Positions 55,053 to 63,476 of a stretch of 64,000 nucleotides of DNA are shown piece after piece. A program made the position numbers and the translations under genes. Every line of letters starts with the position of its first letter. Position 1 is the first letter of the stretch. The notes under the pieces are model-generated. The model made no database searches, was not told the DNA's origin, and worked only from the letters and a program-made list of their open reading frames with translations. The stretch comes from Pseudarthrobacter sp. AL07 (GTDB lineage Bacteria; Actinomycetota; Actinomycetes; Actinomycetales; Micrococcaceae). The stretch lies in NCBI RefSeq assembly GCF_029960665.1, contig NZ_JASBRB010000009.1:1-64000 (forward strand), given 5' to 3'.

Positions 55053-55322
55053 GTGTCTGACGCCCCCGCCCCTGCCCCTGCCCCTGAAGAGAAACTGTCG
55101 TACCGGCTTGTCACCGGGCCGGACGACAGGTCTTTCTGTGAACGGATTTCCACTGCCCTGGCCGAAGGGTACGTCCTGCACGGCAGCCCCGCCGCCACGT
55201 TCAACGGCACCAGCGTGATTGTTGCGCAGGCACTGATCCTCCCGGCAGCCATCGCAACGTCGGACGCCGCCGTGGCCACCGCCGTTGAAGACCTCGATTT
55301 CGACGGCGAGGGCCACGCATGA
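55053..55322 (+). CDS. DUF1737 domain protein
   Basis: An 89-residue protein starting at GTG 55053, with AAGGAG seven bases upstream. After a Pro-Ala-rich N-terminus the core is YRLVTGPDDRSFCERISTAL and AEGYVLHGSPAATFNGTSVI, the DUF1737 pattern, and the tail is acidic (EDLDFDGEGHA). DUF1737 has no established function. It is the first gene after the SAM-IV riboswitch and overlaps the rhodanese gene by four bases, so it probably belongs to sulfur or methionine metabolism. One cysteine is visible (FCERI). Confidence 0.75.
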   Translation: MSDAPAPAPAPEEKLSYRLVTGPDDRSFCERISTALAEGYVLHGSPAATFNGTSVIVAQALILPAAIATSDAAVATAVEDLDFDGEGHA

Positions 55323-55732
55323 GCTACGCCGGAGACCTCACCCCGCAGGAAGCCTGGGCCAAGCTGGAGCAGGGCGCCATTTTGGTGGACGTCCGGACCG
55401 AAGGCGAATGGGCCCACATCGGCATCCCCGACACCAAGGCCACGGACAACGATCCCCTGTTCATCCCGTGGACCTTCCCCGGCGGCATCCCCAACCCGGA
55501 ATTCATCGCCGACCTGACACAGCAGGCACCGGAGGACGACGGCGCCGAACTGGTGTTCCTCTGCCGCTCCGGCCAGCGCTCCATCGCCGCCGCCATCGCC
55601 GCGACGCAGGCCGGCTTCACCGCTTACAACGTCCTTGAGGGTTTCGAAGGCGAGCCGGACCGCTACGGCGAGCGCACCGTCAACGGCTGGAAGAACCGCG
55701 GCCTCCCCACCAACCTGGGAATAGCCAAGTGA
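55319..55732 (+). CDS. Rhodanese-like sulfurtransferase
   Basis: A single-domain rhodanese of 137 residues. The active-site loop is in LVFLCRSGQRSIAAAIAATQ, the Cys followed by RSGQRS. The N-terminal part has LTPQEAWAKLEQGAILVDVR and the VRTEGEWAHIGIP loop. Persulfide on the Cys would carry sulfane sulfur. It overlaps DUF1737 upstream and metZ downstream, which suggests delivery of reduced sulfur to MetZ; that is inference. The length is normal for a single-domain rhodanese. Confidence 0.88.
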   Translation: MSYAGDLTPQEAWAKLEQGAILVDVRTEGEWAHIGIPDTKATDNDPLFIPWTFPGGIPNPEFIADLTQQAPEDDGAELVFLCRSGQRSIAAAIAATQAGFTAYNVLEGFEGEPDRYGERTVNGWKNRGLPTNLGIAK

Positions 55733-56937
55733 CCTTCAACCCCGACGCCGCCGGCTGGAGCGCCGAAACGCAGGCCGTCCGCGGCGGGCTGGACCGCACG
55801 AACTTCCAGGAGACCACCGAGCCGGTCTTCCTGAACTCGGGCTTCGTCTACGAGTCCGCTGCCGCCGCCGAGCGCGCCTTCACCGGCGAGGACGAACGCT
55901 TCGTCTACTCCCGGTACGGCAACCCGTCCGTGGCCACCTTCCAGGAACGCCTTCGCCTGCTCGAAGGCACCGAAGCGTGCTTTGCGACGGCATCTGGCAT
56001 GTCAGCTGTGTTCACCGCACTGGGCGCCCTGCTGGCGGCCGGGGACCGGGTGGTTGCCGCGCGCTCACTCTTCGGCTCCTGCTTTGTGATCCTGAACGAG
56101 ATCCTGCCGCGCTGGGGCGTGGAAACCGTGTTCGTTGACGGCCCGGACCTCGAACAGTGGGCTGCTGCGCTGTCGGAACCCACCACCGCAGTGTTCTTCG
56201 AATCGCCATCCAACCCGATGCAGGAAATCGTGGACATCGGCGCGGTCAGCGAACTGGCGCACGCCGCCGGGGCCACCGTCGTCGTCGACAACGTCTTCGC
56301 CACTCCCCTGCTGCAGCGCTGCGGCCAGCTGGGCGCGGACGTGATTGTGTACTCCGGCACCAAGCACATCGACGGCCAGGGACGCGTCCTGGGCGGAGCC
56401 ATCCTGGGCACCAAGGAGTTCATTGACGGCCCGGTCAAGCAGCTCATGCGGCACACCGGCCCGGCCCTCTCCGCGTTCAATGCCTGGGTGCTGACCAAAG
56501 GACTGGAGACCATGGCGCTGCGCGTGAATCACTCCTCCGCGTCCGCGCTGCGGCTGGCCAAATGGCTCGAAAAGCAGCCGGCAGTCAGCTGGGTTAAGTA
56601 CCCGCTGCTCGAGTCCCACCCGCAGTACGAACTTGCCGCCAAGCAGATGAAGGCCGGCGGCACCGTCCTCACGCTGGAACTTGCGACGACGGGTGGCCGC
56701 TCGGGCAAAGAAGCCGCCTTTGCGCTGCTGGACGCCTTGCGGATCATCGACATCTCCAACAACCTGGGCGATTCCAAGTCCCTCATCACCCATCCGGCCA
56801 CCACCACGCACCGCGCCATGGGTCCCGAAGGCCGCGCCGCCATCGGGCTCAGCGACGGTGTGGTGCGGCTGTCCGTGGGCCTGGAGGACGTGGACGACCT
56901 CATCGGCGACCTGGAGCAGGCCCTGAAGCACATCTGA
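55729..56937 (+). CDS. metZ: O-succinylhomoserine sulfhydrylase
   Basis: A PLP enzyme of the Cys/Met metabolism family that forms homocysteine from an activated homoserine and sulfide. The 402 residues contain SGFVYESAAAAERAFTGEDE, YSRYGNPSVATFQERLRLLE, EACFATASGMSAVFTALGAL and the PLP Lys in DVIVYSGTKHIDGQGRVLGG. SHPQYELAAKQMKAGGTVLT and NLGDSKSLITHPATTTHRAM follow. GTG 55729 overlaps the rhodanese stop. It is controlled by the SAM-IV riboswitch at 54923. O-acetylhomoserine could be the true substrate. Confidence 0.9.
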   Translation: MTFNPDAAGWSAETQAVRGGLDRTNFQETTEPVFLNSGFVYESAAAAERAFTGEDERFVYSRYGNPSVATFQERLRLLEGTEACFATASGMSAVFTALGALLAAGDRVVAARSLFGSCFVILNEILPRWGVETVFVDGPDLEQWAAALSEPTTAVFFESPSNPMQEIVDIGAVSELAHAAGATVVVDNVFATPLLQRCGQLGADVIVYSGTKHIDGQGRVLGGAILGTKEFIDGPVKQLMRHTGPALSAFNAWVLTKGLETMALRVNHSSASALRLAKWLEKQPAVSWVKYPLLESHPQYELAAKQMKAGGTVLTLELATTGGRSGKEAAFALLDALRIIDISNNLGDSKSLITHPATTTHRAMGPEGRAAIGLSDGVVRLSVGLEDVDDLIGDLEQALKHI

Positions 56938-56955
56938 CGGCAGGCGGCGGCCAGT

Positions 56956-57858
56956 TCAGGCACCTGGCTGGCGGAGCTGCCGGGCCGCCGTCTCCCGGAC
57001 CGCGTCGGTCAGCTGGTTGAGCACCGGCGAGTCGATTTTCCACCGCTGCCAGTACAACGACACGTCCACGGGCTCGGCCCGTGCCAGCTCAACAAGGCCG
57101 CCGTTCCGGATGTCGGCCAGGCACTGCTGCTCCGGCAGAAGTCCCCACCCCAGTCCCAGCCGGATGGCCTGCGCGAACTCGGCCGACGACGGCACATAGT
57201 GCCGCGGCGCGGTGAGTTCCGCGCCGGTCAGCCTGCGGAAAAACCCGTCCTGCAGGTCATCCTTTCGGTCAAAGTCCACCACCGGGGCCTGGCTCCCTGC
57301 AACAAGTTCCGGCCCGTCGGGCCACCAGCGCCGGAGGTAGCCGGGACTTGCCACCGCACGGTACCGCAGGGAACCCAGCCGTTCCACGCTGCAGCCCTGG
57401 ACCGGTTCCGGCGTTGCGGTAACCGCGGCCATCACCGATCCTGCCCGGAGAAGCTGGGTGGAATGCTGCTCATCTTCCCTGCGGAGTTCGAAGCACGCGC
57501 CGAGGTCCGGCGGCAGACTTGCAAGCGCAGGCATGAACCAGGTGGAGAGTGAGTCCGCGTTCACCACCAAGGGGATGGGCGCCATCGGCCGGTCCCGGCT
57601 CGTCCCTAGCTCCTGCTGGGCGTCCCATTCGAGCTGCCGGACCTGCCTGGCGAACCGCAGGATGGCTTCCCCGGCAGTTGTGGGCCGGACGGGGTTGGTG
57701 CGCTGCAACAGGATCTGGCCGGCCGCGTCCTCCATCGCCTTGAGCCGTTGGGAAATTGCCGACGGCGTGACGTACAGGCTCCGTGCCGCCGCCTCAAGCG
57801 TCCCCTCATCCACCACCGCCGCGAAAGTCCGGAGCTGCTCAAACTGGAACATCTTCAT
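56956..57858 (-). CDS. lysG: LysR-family regulator LysG/ArgP
   Basis: A LysR-type activator of lysine/arginine export, 300 residues. The helix-turn-helix is within LRTFAAVVDEGTLEAAARSL, YVTPSAISQRLKAMEDAAGQ and the VRPTTAGEAILRFARQVRQL linker helix. The effector domain starts near 92. The N-terminus MKMFQFEQL is like ArgP/LysG. It is divergent from a LysE-type exporter gene, the classical lysG-lysE arrangement. ATG 57858 lies at the edge of an operator-like half-site, so the transcript may be leaderless. Confidence 0.9.
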   Translation of the reverse strand: MKMFQFEQLRTFAAVVDEGTLEAAARSLYVTPSAISQRLKAMEDAAGQILLQRTNPVRPTTAGEAILRFARQVRQLEWDAQQELGTSRDRPMAPIPLVVNADSLSTWFMPALASLPPDLGACFELRREDEQHSTQLLRAGSVMAAVTATPEPVQGCSVERLGSLRYRAVASPGYLRRWWPDGPELVAGSQAPVVDFDRKDDLQDGFFRRLTGAELTAPRHYVPSSAEFAQAIRLGLGWGLLPEQQCLADIRNGGLVELARAEPVDVSLYWQRWKIDSPVLNQLTDAVRETAARQLRQPGA

Positions 57859-57892
57859 TAGCTTTCCTTAATAGAGCTAAGAATATTTAGCT
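57858..57892. promoter_or_regulatory. LysG operator half-sites
   Basis: TTAGCT (57858-57863)-N11-AGCTAA (57875-57880) fits the T-N11-A pattern of LysR operators. A third half-site, TTAGCT, follows at 57887-57892, upstream of lysE. Confidence 0.6.
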
Positions 57893-57928
57893 GGAGTAAT
57901 CCTACGTCCGGCCCGTACGTTGGAGGAT

Positions 57929-58552
57929 ATGGATCTGACTGCACTTATAGGCCCCACCGCGCTGGGCTTCAGCACGGGCCTTGCCCTGATCGTGACCATC
58001 GGCAGCCAGAACGCCTTCGTGCTCCGGCAGGGCATCCGCGGCGAGCATGTGGCCGCCGTCGTCCTAATCTGCAGCGTCTCCGATGCGCTGCTCATCGCTG
58101 CGGGCATCGCCGGAGTGGGGGCGCTGCTCCAGTCGAGCCCCGTGATCGTGGACGTGGTCCGGTTTGCCGGAGCCGCCTTCCTGGTGGGCTACGGCATCTT
58201 GGCCGCGCGCCGGGCACTGCGTCCGGGGGCGTTGACGGCATCGGCGCGCCAGCCCGCCGTCGGCCTCGGCGCCGCCCTCAGCACGGTGCTGGCCCTGACC
58301 TGGCTCAACCCGCACGTCTACCTGGACACTGTGCTGCTGCTCGGATCGGTGGCCAACCAGCAGGCGCACGATTTGCGATGGTGGTTCGGGGCCGGGGCCA
58401 TCGCCGCCAGCGTCGCCTGGTTCAGCGCGCTGGGTTTCGGGGCCAGGGTCCTGCGGCCCTTCTTCGCGCGGCCCTCATCGTGGCGCATCCTGGACGGGCT
58501 CGTCGCCGTGGTCATGCTCACGCTGGGTGTACGCTTGGCGATCGGTGCGTGA
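57929..58552 (+). CDS. lysE: LysE/ArgO-type lysine/arginine exporter
   Basis: An inner-membrane exporter of basic amino acids, 207 residues with six segments. Family words are STGLALIVTIGSQNAFVLRQ at the N-terminus, LICSVSDALLIAAGIAGVGA, and ALTWLNPHVYLDTVLLLGSV. ATG 57929 has GGAGGAT immediately before it. The regulator LysG is divergent, and the operator half-sites lie in the 70-base gap. The pair should prevent a toxic rise of lysine/arginine, as known from Corynebacterium. Confidence 0.93.
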   Translation: MDLTALIGPTALGFSTGLALIVTIGSQNAFVLRQGIRGEHVAAVVLICSVSDALLIAAGIAGVGALLQSSPVIVDVVRFAGAAFLVGYGILAARRALRPGALTASARQPAVGLGAALSTVLALTWLNPHVYLDTVLLLGSVANQQAHDLRWWFGAGAIAASVAWFSALGFGARVLRPFFARPSSWRILDGLVAVVMLTLGVRLAIGA

Positions 58553-58660
58553 CGTCGATGTTCCTTAGCGCGAACGGACACTGCCGTTGACCTTGGAGAC
58601 GGTGCGTCGGGCACGTGCGGAGGCCGGCGCGAACTGCGTCAGGGGAACGTTCAGGAGAGC

Positions 58661-59887
58661 TCAGGACTGGCGCACCCGCAGCAGCTCCGGGGCCTCGTCC
58701 TCCGCCAGCAACCCGGAGGTGCCGCGCATCGTCACTTCCACGGCGTGGGCAACCACGGCCCCCAGCCCGCCGTCGTCGGGTCCTGTTTTTTCCATTGCTG
58801 CGTCCCGGACCCTGCGCTGTTCGTTTGAGCCGGTGCCGCGGGCAATGATGTCCTCAACACCCTGCCGGGCCAAGGCGAGCTCGTCCTGTTCGGCGAGGAC
58901 AGGCGCCAGATAATCCACTAAAGACCGTACGACGTCGACGGCGGGCGCCGGCCGGAAGGTCCCGAAATCCAGCAGCTCACCGCTCATGCCGCTGCTGCTC
59001 GCCTGCCACGCCGCCATCCGCAGCAGCACCGTGGGCACCGGGGCCGGATCCACGCCGTCGCGCCATTCGCGGCTGGCCGATTCGACCAGGGCCCGGACCA
59101 GCACCGCGATCAGGGCAGCATCCTCGGCACGGAGGCAGACATCGGCCACCCGGACCTCTACGGTGGGGTGGTTCCGGGACAGGCGCGCGTCGAAGTAAAT
59201 CATGCCTTCGTCCAACAGCACGCCGCTGTCCAGCAGGCGCGTTACCACCCGCCGATATGCGGAATATGTCGTGAAAATTGCCGAGGGGCCGGACGTGGGC
59301 CAGCGGTTCCAGGCCTGGGTGCGGTAACTCTCGAATCCCGTGCGCACCCCGTTCCAGAACGGCGAGTTGGCGCTCAGGGCTGTGAGGACAGCAAGCTTGT
59401 CCCGGATCCTGTCCAGCACCGCCACGCCCTCGTCCTTGGACTCGATGAAAGTGTGAACGTGGAAACCGCAGGTCAGCTGCTCCTGCGCAGTCAGACCGAA
59501 GCGTTCCAGCATCCGGGCATAGCGGGGGTCCGGGGTGGTGTGACTGGCGAGGCCAAACGGAGAGGTGGCCAGCGCGGCCACCCCTGCCCCGTTTTTGGCC
59601 GCCGCCTGGTCCGCCAGCAGCCGGCCGGCCCGGATCTGCGGCAGCAGTTCTGCGTACTCGAGGCAGGGCCGGGTCTGGGTCTCGATCTGCTCAAGCTTCA
59701 GCTCGGCAGTCAGGCCTGTCCCCTCGTCGTGCGCGGTTTGGTCCGTACCTGCCATCACATAGTGGCGCTCCGGGGCGTCGTCGGCAGCCATCCGGCGGCC
59801 GGACAGCATCGCATCCGCCAGGGCAAGCGGCTCCCCCGTGTCCGGATCAACGATCAGGAGCTCTTCCTCGACGCCGAATGTACGCAT
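58661..59887 (-). CDS. YbdK-type carboxylate-amine ligase (glutamate-cysteine ligase family)
   Basis: An ATP-grasp-like GCS2 enzyme of 408 residues from ATG 59887 ([20 protein letters not shown]). Signature words are [70 protein letters not shown] and [20 protein letters not shown]. It joins glutamate to an amine or cysteine with ATP. Actinobacteria use mycothiol, so the true substrate is uncertain. The ATG is close to a TATAAG sequence, and the transcript may have little or no leader. It is divergent from the PDDEXK-type gene. Confidence 0.85.
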   Translation of the reverse strand: MRTFGVEEELLIVDPDTGEPLALADAMLSGRRMAADDAPERHYVMAGTDQTAHDEGTGLTAELKLEQIETQTRPCLEYAELLPQIRAGRLLADQAAAKNGAGVAALATSPFGLASHTTPDPRYARMLERFGLTAQEQLTCGFHVHTFIESKDEGVAVLDRIRDKLAVLTALSANSPFWNGVRTGFESYRTQAWNRWPTSGPSAIFTTYSAYRRVVTRLLDSGVLLDEGMIYFDARLSRNHPTVEVRVADVCLRAEDAALIAVLVRALVESASREWRDGVDPAPVPTVLLRMAAWQASSSGMSGELLDFGTFRPAPAVDVVRSLVDYLAPVLAEQDELALARQGVEDIIARGTGSNEQRRVRDAAMEKTGPDDGGLGAVVAHAVEVTMRGTSGLLAEDEAPELLRVRQS

Positions 59888-59937
59888 GCTTATATTGTGC
59901 TGCAACGGGCAAGGACGCGGCAGCCCGCGGGGTCGGC

Positions 59938-60029
59938 GGATTCTGCTCAATCATCGGGCATGCACGAGCGGTGAGGCCCGGAATGCCGCGGCCTGAAGCC
60001 GGGCCAGCGCGAATGATGGTGCAGAATCC
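59938..60029 (+). repeat. 92-bp palindromic direct repeat, copy 1
   Basis: The ends GGATTCTGC and GCAGAATCC pair, and an inner GGCCCGG/CCGGGCC stem gives a folded element. Copy 2 at 60924-61015 differs at one base. The two copies, in the same orientation, flank one gene. Confidence 0.9.
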
Positions 60030-60097
60030 GACGCGGGATTTCCACATGGCAAGACTTGGCTCTCCAAACGGGGCCAGAATCGTGGCTAGCTCGATCC

Positions 60098-60922
60098 ATG
60101 GATCCCTTGGACTTTCTGAAATCCCTGGGCGGTGTGGCCCGGGTTGGCACGCTTCGCCGGGAAGGCCATTCCGAACGCGCCGTGCGGAGCCTGGCAACGG
60201 CCGGAGCCGTCCAACCGAGGAAGGGCGTCTGGGCGCTCCCTGGCGCCGACCCCGAATTCCTGCAGGCCATCGTCGACGATTCGCTGGTGACCTGCGCATC
60301 CAGCGCGTCCCGCTACGGGCTGTGGCTCAAAGACAAACCCGGTTGCCTACACTTGGCCAGCAAACACAGACGCGGCGGGCATTCGCCGAGGCACGGCCGT
60401 CTCCGTTTCGAACCTCACTACCGCCTGCCGATCGCGAGCCTTGAAGACACCGTTATACACGGTTTGACCTGCCTGAACGAAGTCGACGCCGTGGCGTTGG
60501 CACAGTCGGCCATGCAGCAACACGGGGTGACCCGGGCAATCCTCGAGTCCGAGCTGGCAGCCAAGTACTACGGAACAGCACGGAGTCGGCTGGCCAAAGC
60601 AGATGGGCTGTCTGAATCGGTGCCGGAAATCAGCGCACGCCTGCTGTTCGAATCGGCGGGGTTCCAGTTCCGCAGGCAGGTGCAGATCCCAGACGTCGGG
60701 CGCGTGGATATCCTGATCGAGGGCTGGCTCATTGTGGAAGTCAACGGTTACCAGTTCCACAGCTCGCGCGCGGCCTGGCGCAAGGACATGACCCGGTCCA
60801 ACACCGCGCAGACCCAGGGTTATGCAGTCCTGAGCTATGCTCCCGAACAGATCTGGAACAGCCCGGACACGGTCCTGCAGGAAATCCGGGCGGTTCTGGA
60901 GCGTGGCAGGCCTCACGGGTGA
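60098..60922 (+). CDS. Winged-helix (AbiEi-like) plus PDDEXK-type DUF559 protein
   Basis: A 274-residue protein from ATG 60098 (MDPLDFLKSLGGVARVGTLR). The N-terminus resembles the winged-helix antitoxin-type domain of AbiEi (SERAVRSLATAGAVQPRKGV, WALPGAD). A middle segment (ASSASRYGLWLKDKPGCLHL) follows. The C-terminus is a Vsr/DUF559-like nuclease fold: FRRQVQIPDVGRVDILIEGW, LIVEVNGYQFHSSRAAWRKD, MTRSNTAQTQGYAVLSYAPE. The Asp of VDILIE and E-V-N form the expected catalytic core, with Asn where EVD/EVK is common. Its role is unknown; such proteins are frequent in actinobacteria. Near-identical 92-bp repeats flank it. Confidence 0.8.
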   Translation: MDPLDFLKSLGGVARVGTLRREGHSERAVRSLATAGAVQPRKGVWALPGADPEFLQAIVDDSLVTCASSASRYGLWLKDKPGCLHLASKHRRGGHSPRHGRLRFEPHYRLPIASLEDTVIHGLTCLNEVDAVALAQSAMQQHGVTRAILESELAAKYYGTARSRLAKADGLSESVPEISARLLFESAGFQFRRQVQIPDVGRVDILIEGWLIVEVNGYQFHSSRAAWRKDMTRSNTAQTQGYAVLSYAPEQIWNSPDTVLQEIRAVLERGRPHG

Positions 60923-60923
60923 A

Positions 60924-61015
60924 GGATTCTGCTCAATCATCGGGTATGCACGAGCGGTGAGGCCCGGAATGCCGCGGCCTGAAGCCGGGCCAGCGCGAAT
61001 GATGGTGCAGAATCC
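60924..61015 (+). repeat. 92-bp palindromic direct repeat, copy 2
   Basis: Same as 59938-60029 except for one C to T change in the CGGGTATGC region. It begins one base after the stop of the PDDEXK-type gene and ends eight bases before the stop of the convergent murA-like gene. Its palindromic shape suits a bidirectional terminator. Confidence 0.9.
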
Positions 61016-61023
61016 GACGAAGC

Positions 61024-62547
61024 CTAGTCCTGGAAGTACTCCACCTTGGCGCCGATGGTGTTGAGCCGTTCCGCCAGGTCCTCGTAGCCGCGCTCGATCA
61101 CGTAGATGTTCCGCAGCTCCGACACTCCTCGTGCCGCGAGCATGGCCAGCAGCAGGCAGGCGGCGGGGCGGAGTGCCGGCGGGCAGCCCACCTCGGCGGC
61201 CCGCCACTTCGTGGGGCCATTGACGTAGATTCGGTGCGGGTCCAGCAGCTGCACCTGGGCGCCGAGCCGGTTGAGTTCGGTGAGATAGATGGCCCGGTTC
61301 TCGTAGACCCAGTCATGGATCATGGTCTGGCCATGGGCGTTGGAGGCAATGACCGCGAAGAACGGCAAGTTGTCGATGTTCAGGCCGGGGAACGGCATCG
61401 GGTGGATTTTGTCCTCCGGAGCCCGCAACTCGGACGGTTTGGTAGTCACATCCACCAGCCGGGTGCGGCCGTTGCGCGCCACGTACTCGCCCGAAATCTC
61501 CAGCTGCTGGCCCATCTGCTCCAGCGTGGCCAGCTCGATCTCCATGAACTCGATGGGGACGCGGCGGATGGTCACCTCTGAGTTGGTGACAATCCCTGCC
61601 GTGATGAGGCTCATGGCCTCGATGGGGTCCTCGGACGGGAAATATTCAATGTCGACGTCGATGAGCGGCTGCCCGGTGATCTTCAGCGTGGTGGTGCCCA
61701 CGCCGTCGATCTTCACGCCCAGCATCTCGAGGTAGAAGCAGAGGTCCTGGACCATGTAGTTGGGGCTGGCGTTGCGGATGACGGTGGTGCCGCGGCGGTG
61801 CGCCGCTGCCATGATTGCGTTCTCGGTGACGGTGTCTCCGCGCTCCGTCAGCACAAAGGAGCGGTCATGCGTGTCCGGCGGCGGAGCCTGCACGGCGTAG
61901 AAACCGGCCGTGGCTTCCACTGAGAGCCCGAACTGGCGCAGCGCCTGCATATGCGGCTCAACGGTGCGCGTGCCCAGATCGCACCCGCCCGCATACGGCA
62001 AGCGGTATTCCGCGGATTCGTCCAGGAGCGGGCCCAGGAGCATGATCACGCTGCGTGTGCGCCGCGCGGCGTCCACATCCATGGCGTCAAGGTCCAGGAC
62101 GGCCGGGCGGCGGAGCTGGAGATCGGTGTCGTTAAGCCACGTGCACTCGACGCCGATGCTGGTCAGGACCTCCACGATCCGGTTGACCTCTTCGATCCGG
62201 GCGAGGCGGCGCAGGACGGTGGTGCCGCGGTTGATCAGGCTGGCGCACAGCAGCGCCACACCGGCGTTTTTGCTGCTGTTGACATCCACCGCCCCGGAAA
62301 GCGTGCGGCCGCCTTCGATCCGCAGGTGCGTCATCTGCGGTTTGCCCATTTTGACGATGCTGCGGTCGAGAATGGCTTCGAGCCGCTGGATCATTTTCAG
62401 GCTCAGGTTCTGCTTGCCCTGCTCCATCCGGGCGACGGCGCTTTGGCTGGTTCCCAGCGCGCCCGCGAGCTGGCCCTGGGTCCAGCCTTTCTCGGTCCGG
62501 GCGTCCCTGAGTGTGGCGGCGATATGCTCGGCGGTTTCCTGAATCAT
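61024..62547 (-). CDS. murA: XRE helix-turn-helix fused to MurA-type enolpyruvyl transferase
   Basis: A 507-residue two-domain protein. Residues 8-62 form an XRE/Cro-type helix-turn-helix (RDARTEKGWTQGQLAGALGT; SQSAVARMEQGKQNLSLKMI). The rest is UDP-GlcNAc 1-carboxyvinyltransferase. It has SSKNAGVALLCASL (Lys-Asn of MurA), the catalytic Cys 189 in YAGGCDLGTRTVEPHM, NYMVQDLCFYLEMLGVKIDG and a PAACLLLAMLAARGVSEL end. MurA makes the first committed precursor of peptidoglycan. The normal enzyme lacks the N-terminal domain and is about 420-440 residues, so this is probably a paralogue. Whether both halves act together is unknown. Confidence 0.9.
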   Translation of the reverse strand: MIQETAEHIAATLRDARTEKGWTQGQLAGALGTSQSAVARMEQGKQNLSLKMIQRLEAILDRSIVKMGKPQMTHLRIEGGRTLSGAVDVNSSKNAGVALLCASLINRGTTVLRRLARIEEVNRIVEVLTSIGVECTWLNDTDLQLRRPAVLDLDAMDVDAARRTRSVIMLLGPLLDESAEYRLPYAGGCDLGTRTVEPHMQALRQFGLSVEATAGFYAVQAPPPDTHDRSFVLTERGDTVTENAIMAAAHRRGTTVIRNASPNYMVQDLCFYLEMLGVKIDGVGTTTLKITGQPLIDVDIEYFPSEDPIEAMSLITAGIVTNSEVTIRRVPIEFMEIELATLEQMGQQLEISGEYVARNGRTRLVDVTTKPSELRAPEDKIHPMPFPGLNIDNLPFFAVIASNAHGQTMIHDWVYENRAIYLTELNRLGAQVQLLDPHRIYVNGPTKWRAAEVGCPPALRPAACLLLAMLAARGVSELRNIYVIERGYEDLAERLNTIGAKVEYFQD

Positions 62548-62681
62548 CTACAAGAAATATCACGGATGAGCTAAGGCCAGAGTATTTGGCTCTCAAATCC
62601 CGGCGCGTCGGCCGGAATACCCGCCCCATGCGATATTCGATACACCGCACACTGCAGGCAGGCCGCCCCCGCAGGATCGAG

Positions 62682-63476
62682 CTAACGCCAGACGAAGTTC
62701 CACGTCCCCATCGCGGCTGCGGCAACCACGGCCGCCGCCGCGATCAGCACGCCGCCCGCCAGCACCCAGGCGTCCAGCGTCGAATAGGTGGATTCCCGGG
62801 CCCATGTCCGCTGCCCGGTGCCAAAACCGCGCGCTTCCATGGTGATGGCCAGACGGGATGCGCGGCGGATGGCTTGGACCAGGAGCCCAAAGCTCTGCCC
62901 AAGGGTGGCCCGCAGCCGTTTCAGCGGGGTGCCCTGCGAGCCCACCCCGCGGGCCCGCCGCGCCATGCCGATGGTCTGCCATTCCTCGGCCATGAGTCCC
63001 ACCAGGCGCATCGCGGCCAGCGTGCCGAGGACAAACCGGTGCGGCAACCGGGCTCTCTGGGCCAGCGCGTCGGCGAGATCGGTGGGGTCCGTGCAGGTCA
63101 TGAGCAGGATCGCAGGGAGGGCAATCGCGAGGCCGCGGAGCATAAAACCGATTCCCAGCTGCAGGGAACCTTCGCTGATGGACCAGATCCCGACGTCGAG
63201 CAGTACAGCGCCGCTATCGGCCGCGACGATCGCTGTGCTCCAGCCGCCCAGGGCTGCCGCTATGATGAGCGGCCAGCCTCGCTGCCACGCGAGGCGCAGG
63301 GTGAGGCCAGCCAGCGGGAAGAGCGCCAGTTCCGCCGCAATCGCCACCGAGGCAGACACCCAGTCGATGGAGAGCGCCAGCACCAGTGTGATGAGGAAAA
63401 CGACGGCGAACTTGGCCAACGGGTTGGCGCGCGTCAGCAGTGCCTGGTTGCCGCGGAGAGTCAGGGCATCCCTCAT
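62682..63476 (-). CDS. ecfT: ECF transporter transmembrane component EcfT
   Basis: The membrane coupling subunit of an energy-coupling-factor vitamin transporter, 264 residues with about six hydrophobic segments. The N-terminus is LLTRANPLAKFAVVFLITLV. The two Ala-Arg-Gly motifs that contact the ATPases are visible as RRARGVGSQGTPLKRLR and MEARGFGTG. The ATG (63476) overlaps the stop of the ATPase gene by four bases (63473-63476). The vitamin-binding S component is not in this window. Confidence 0.92.
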   Translation of the reverse strand: MRDALTLRGNQALLTRANPLAKFAVVFLITLVLALSIDWVSASVAIAAELALFPLAGLTLRLAWQRGWPLIIAAALGGWSTAIVAADSGAVLLDVGIWSISEGSLQLGIGFMLRGLAIALPAILLMTCTDPTDLADALAQRARLPHRFVLGTLAAMRLVGLMAEEWQTIGMARRARGVGSQGTPLKRLRATLGQSFGLLVQAIRRASRLAITMEARGFGTGQRTWARESTYSTLDAWVLAGGVLIAAAAVVAAAAMGTWNFVWR

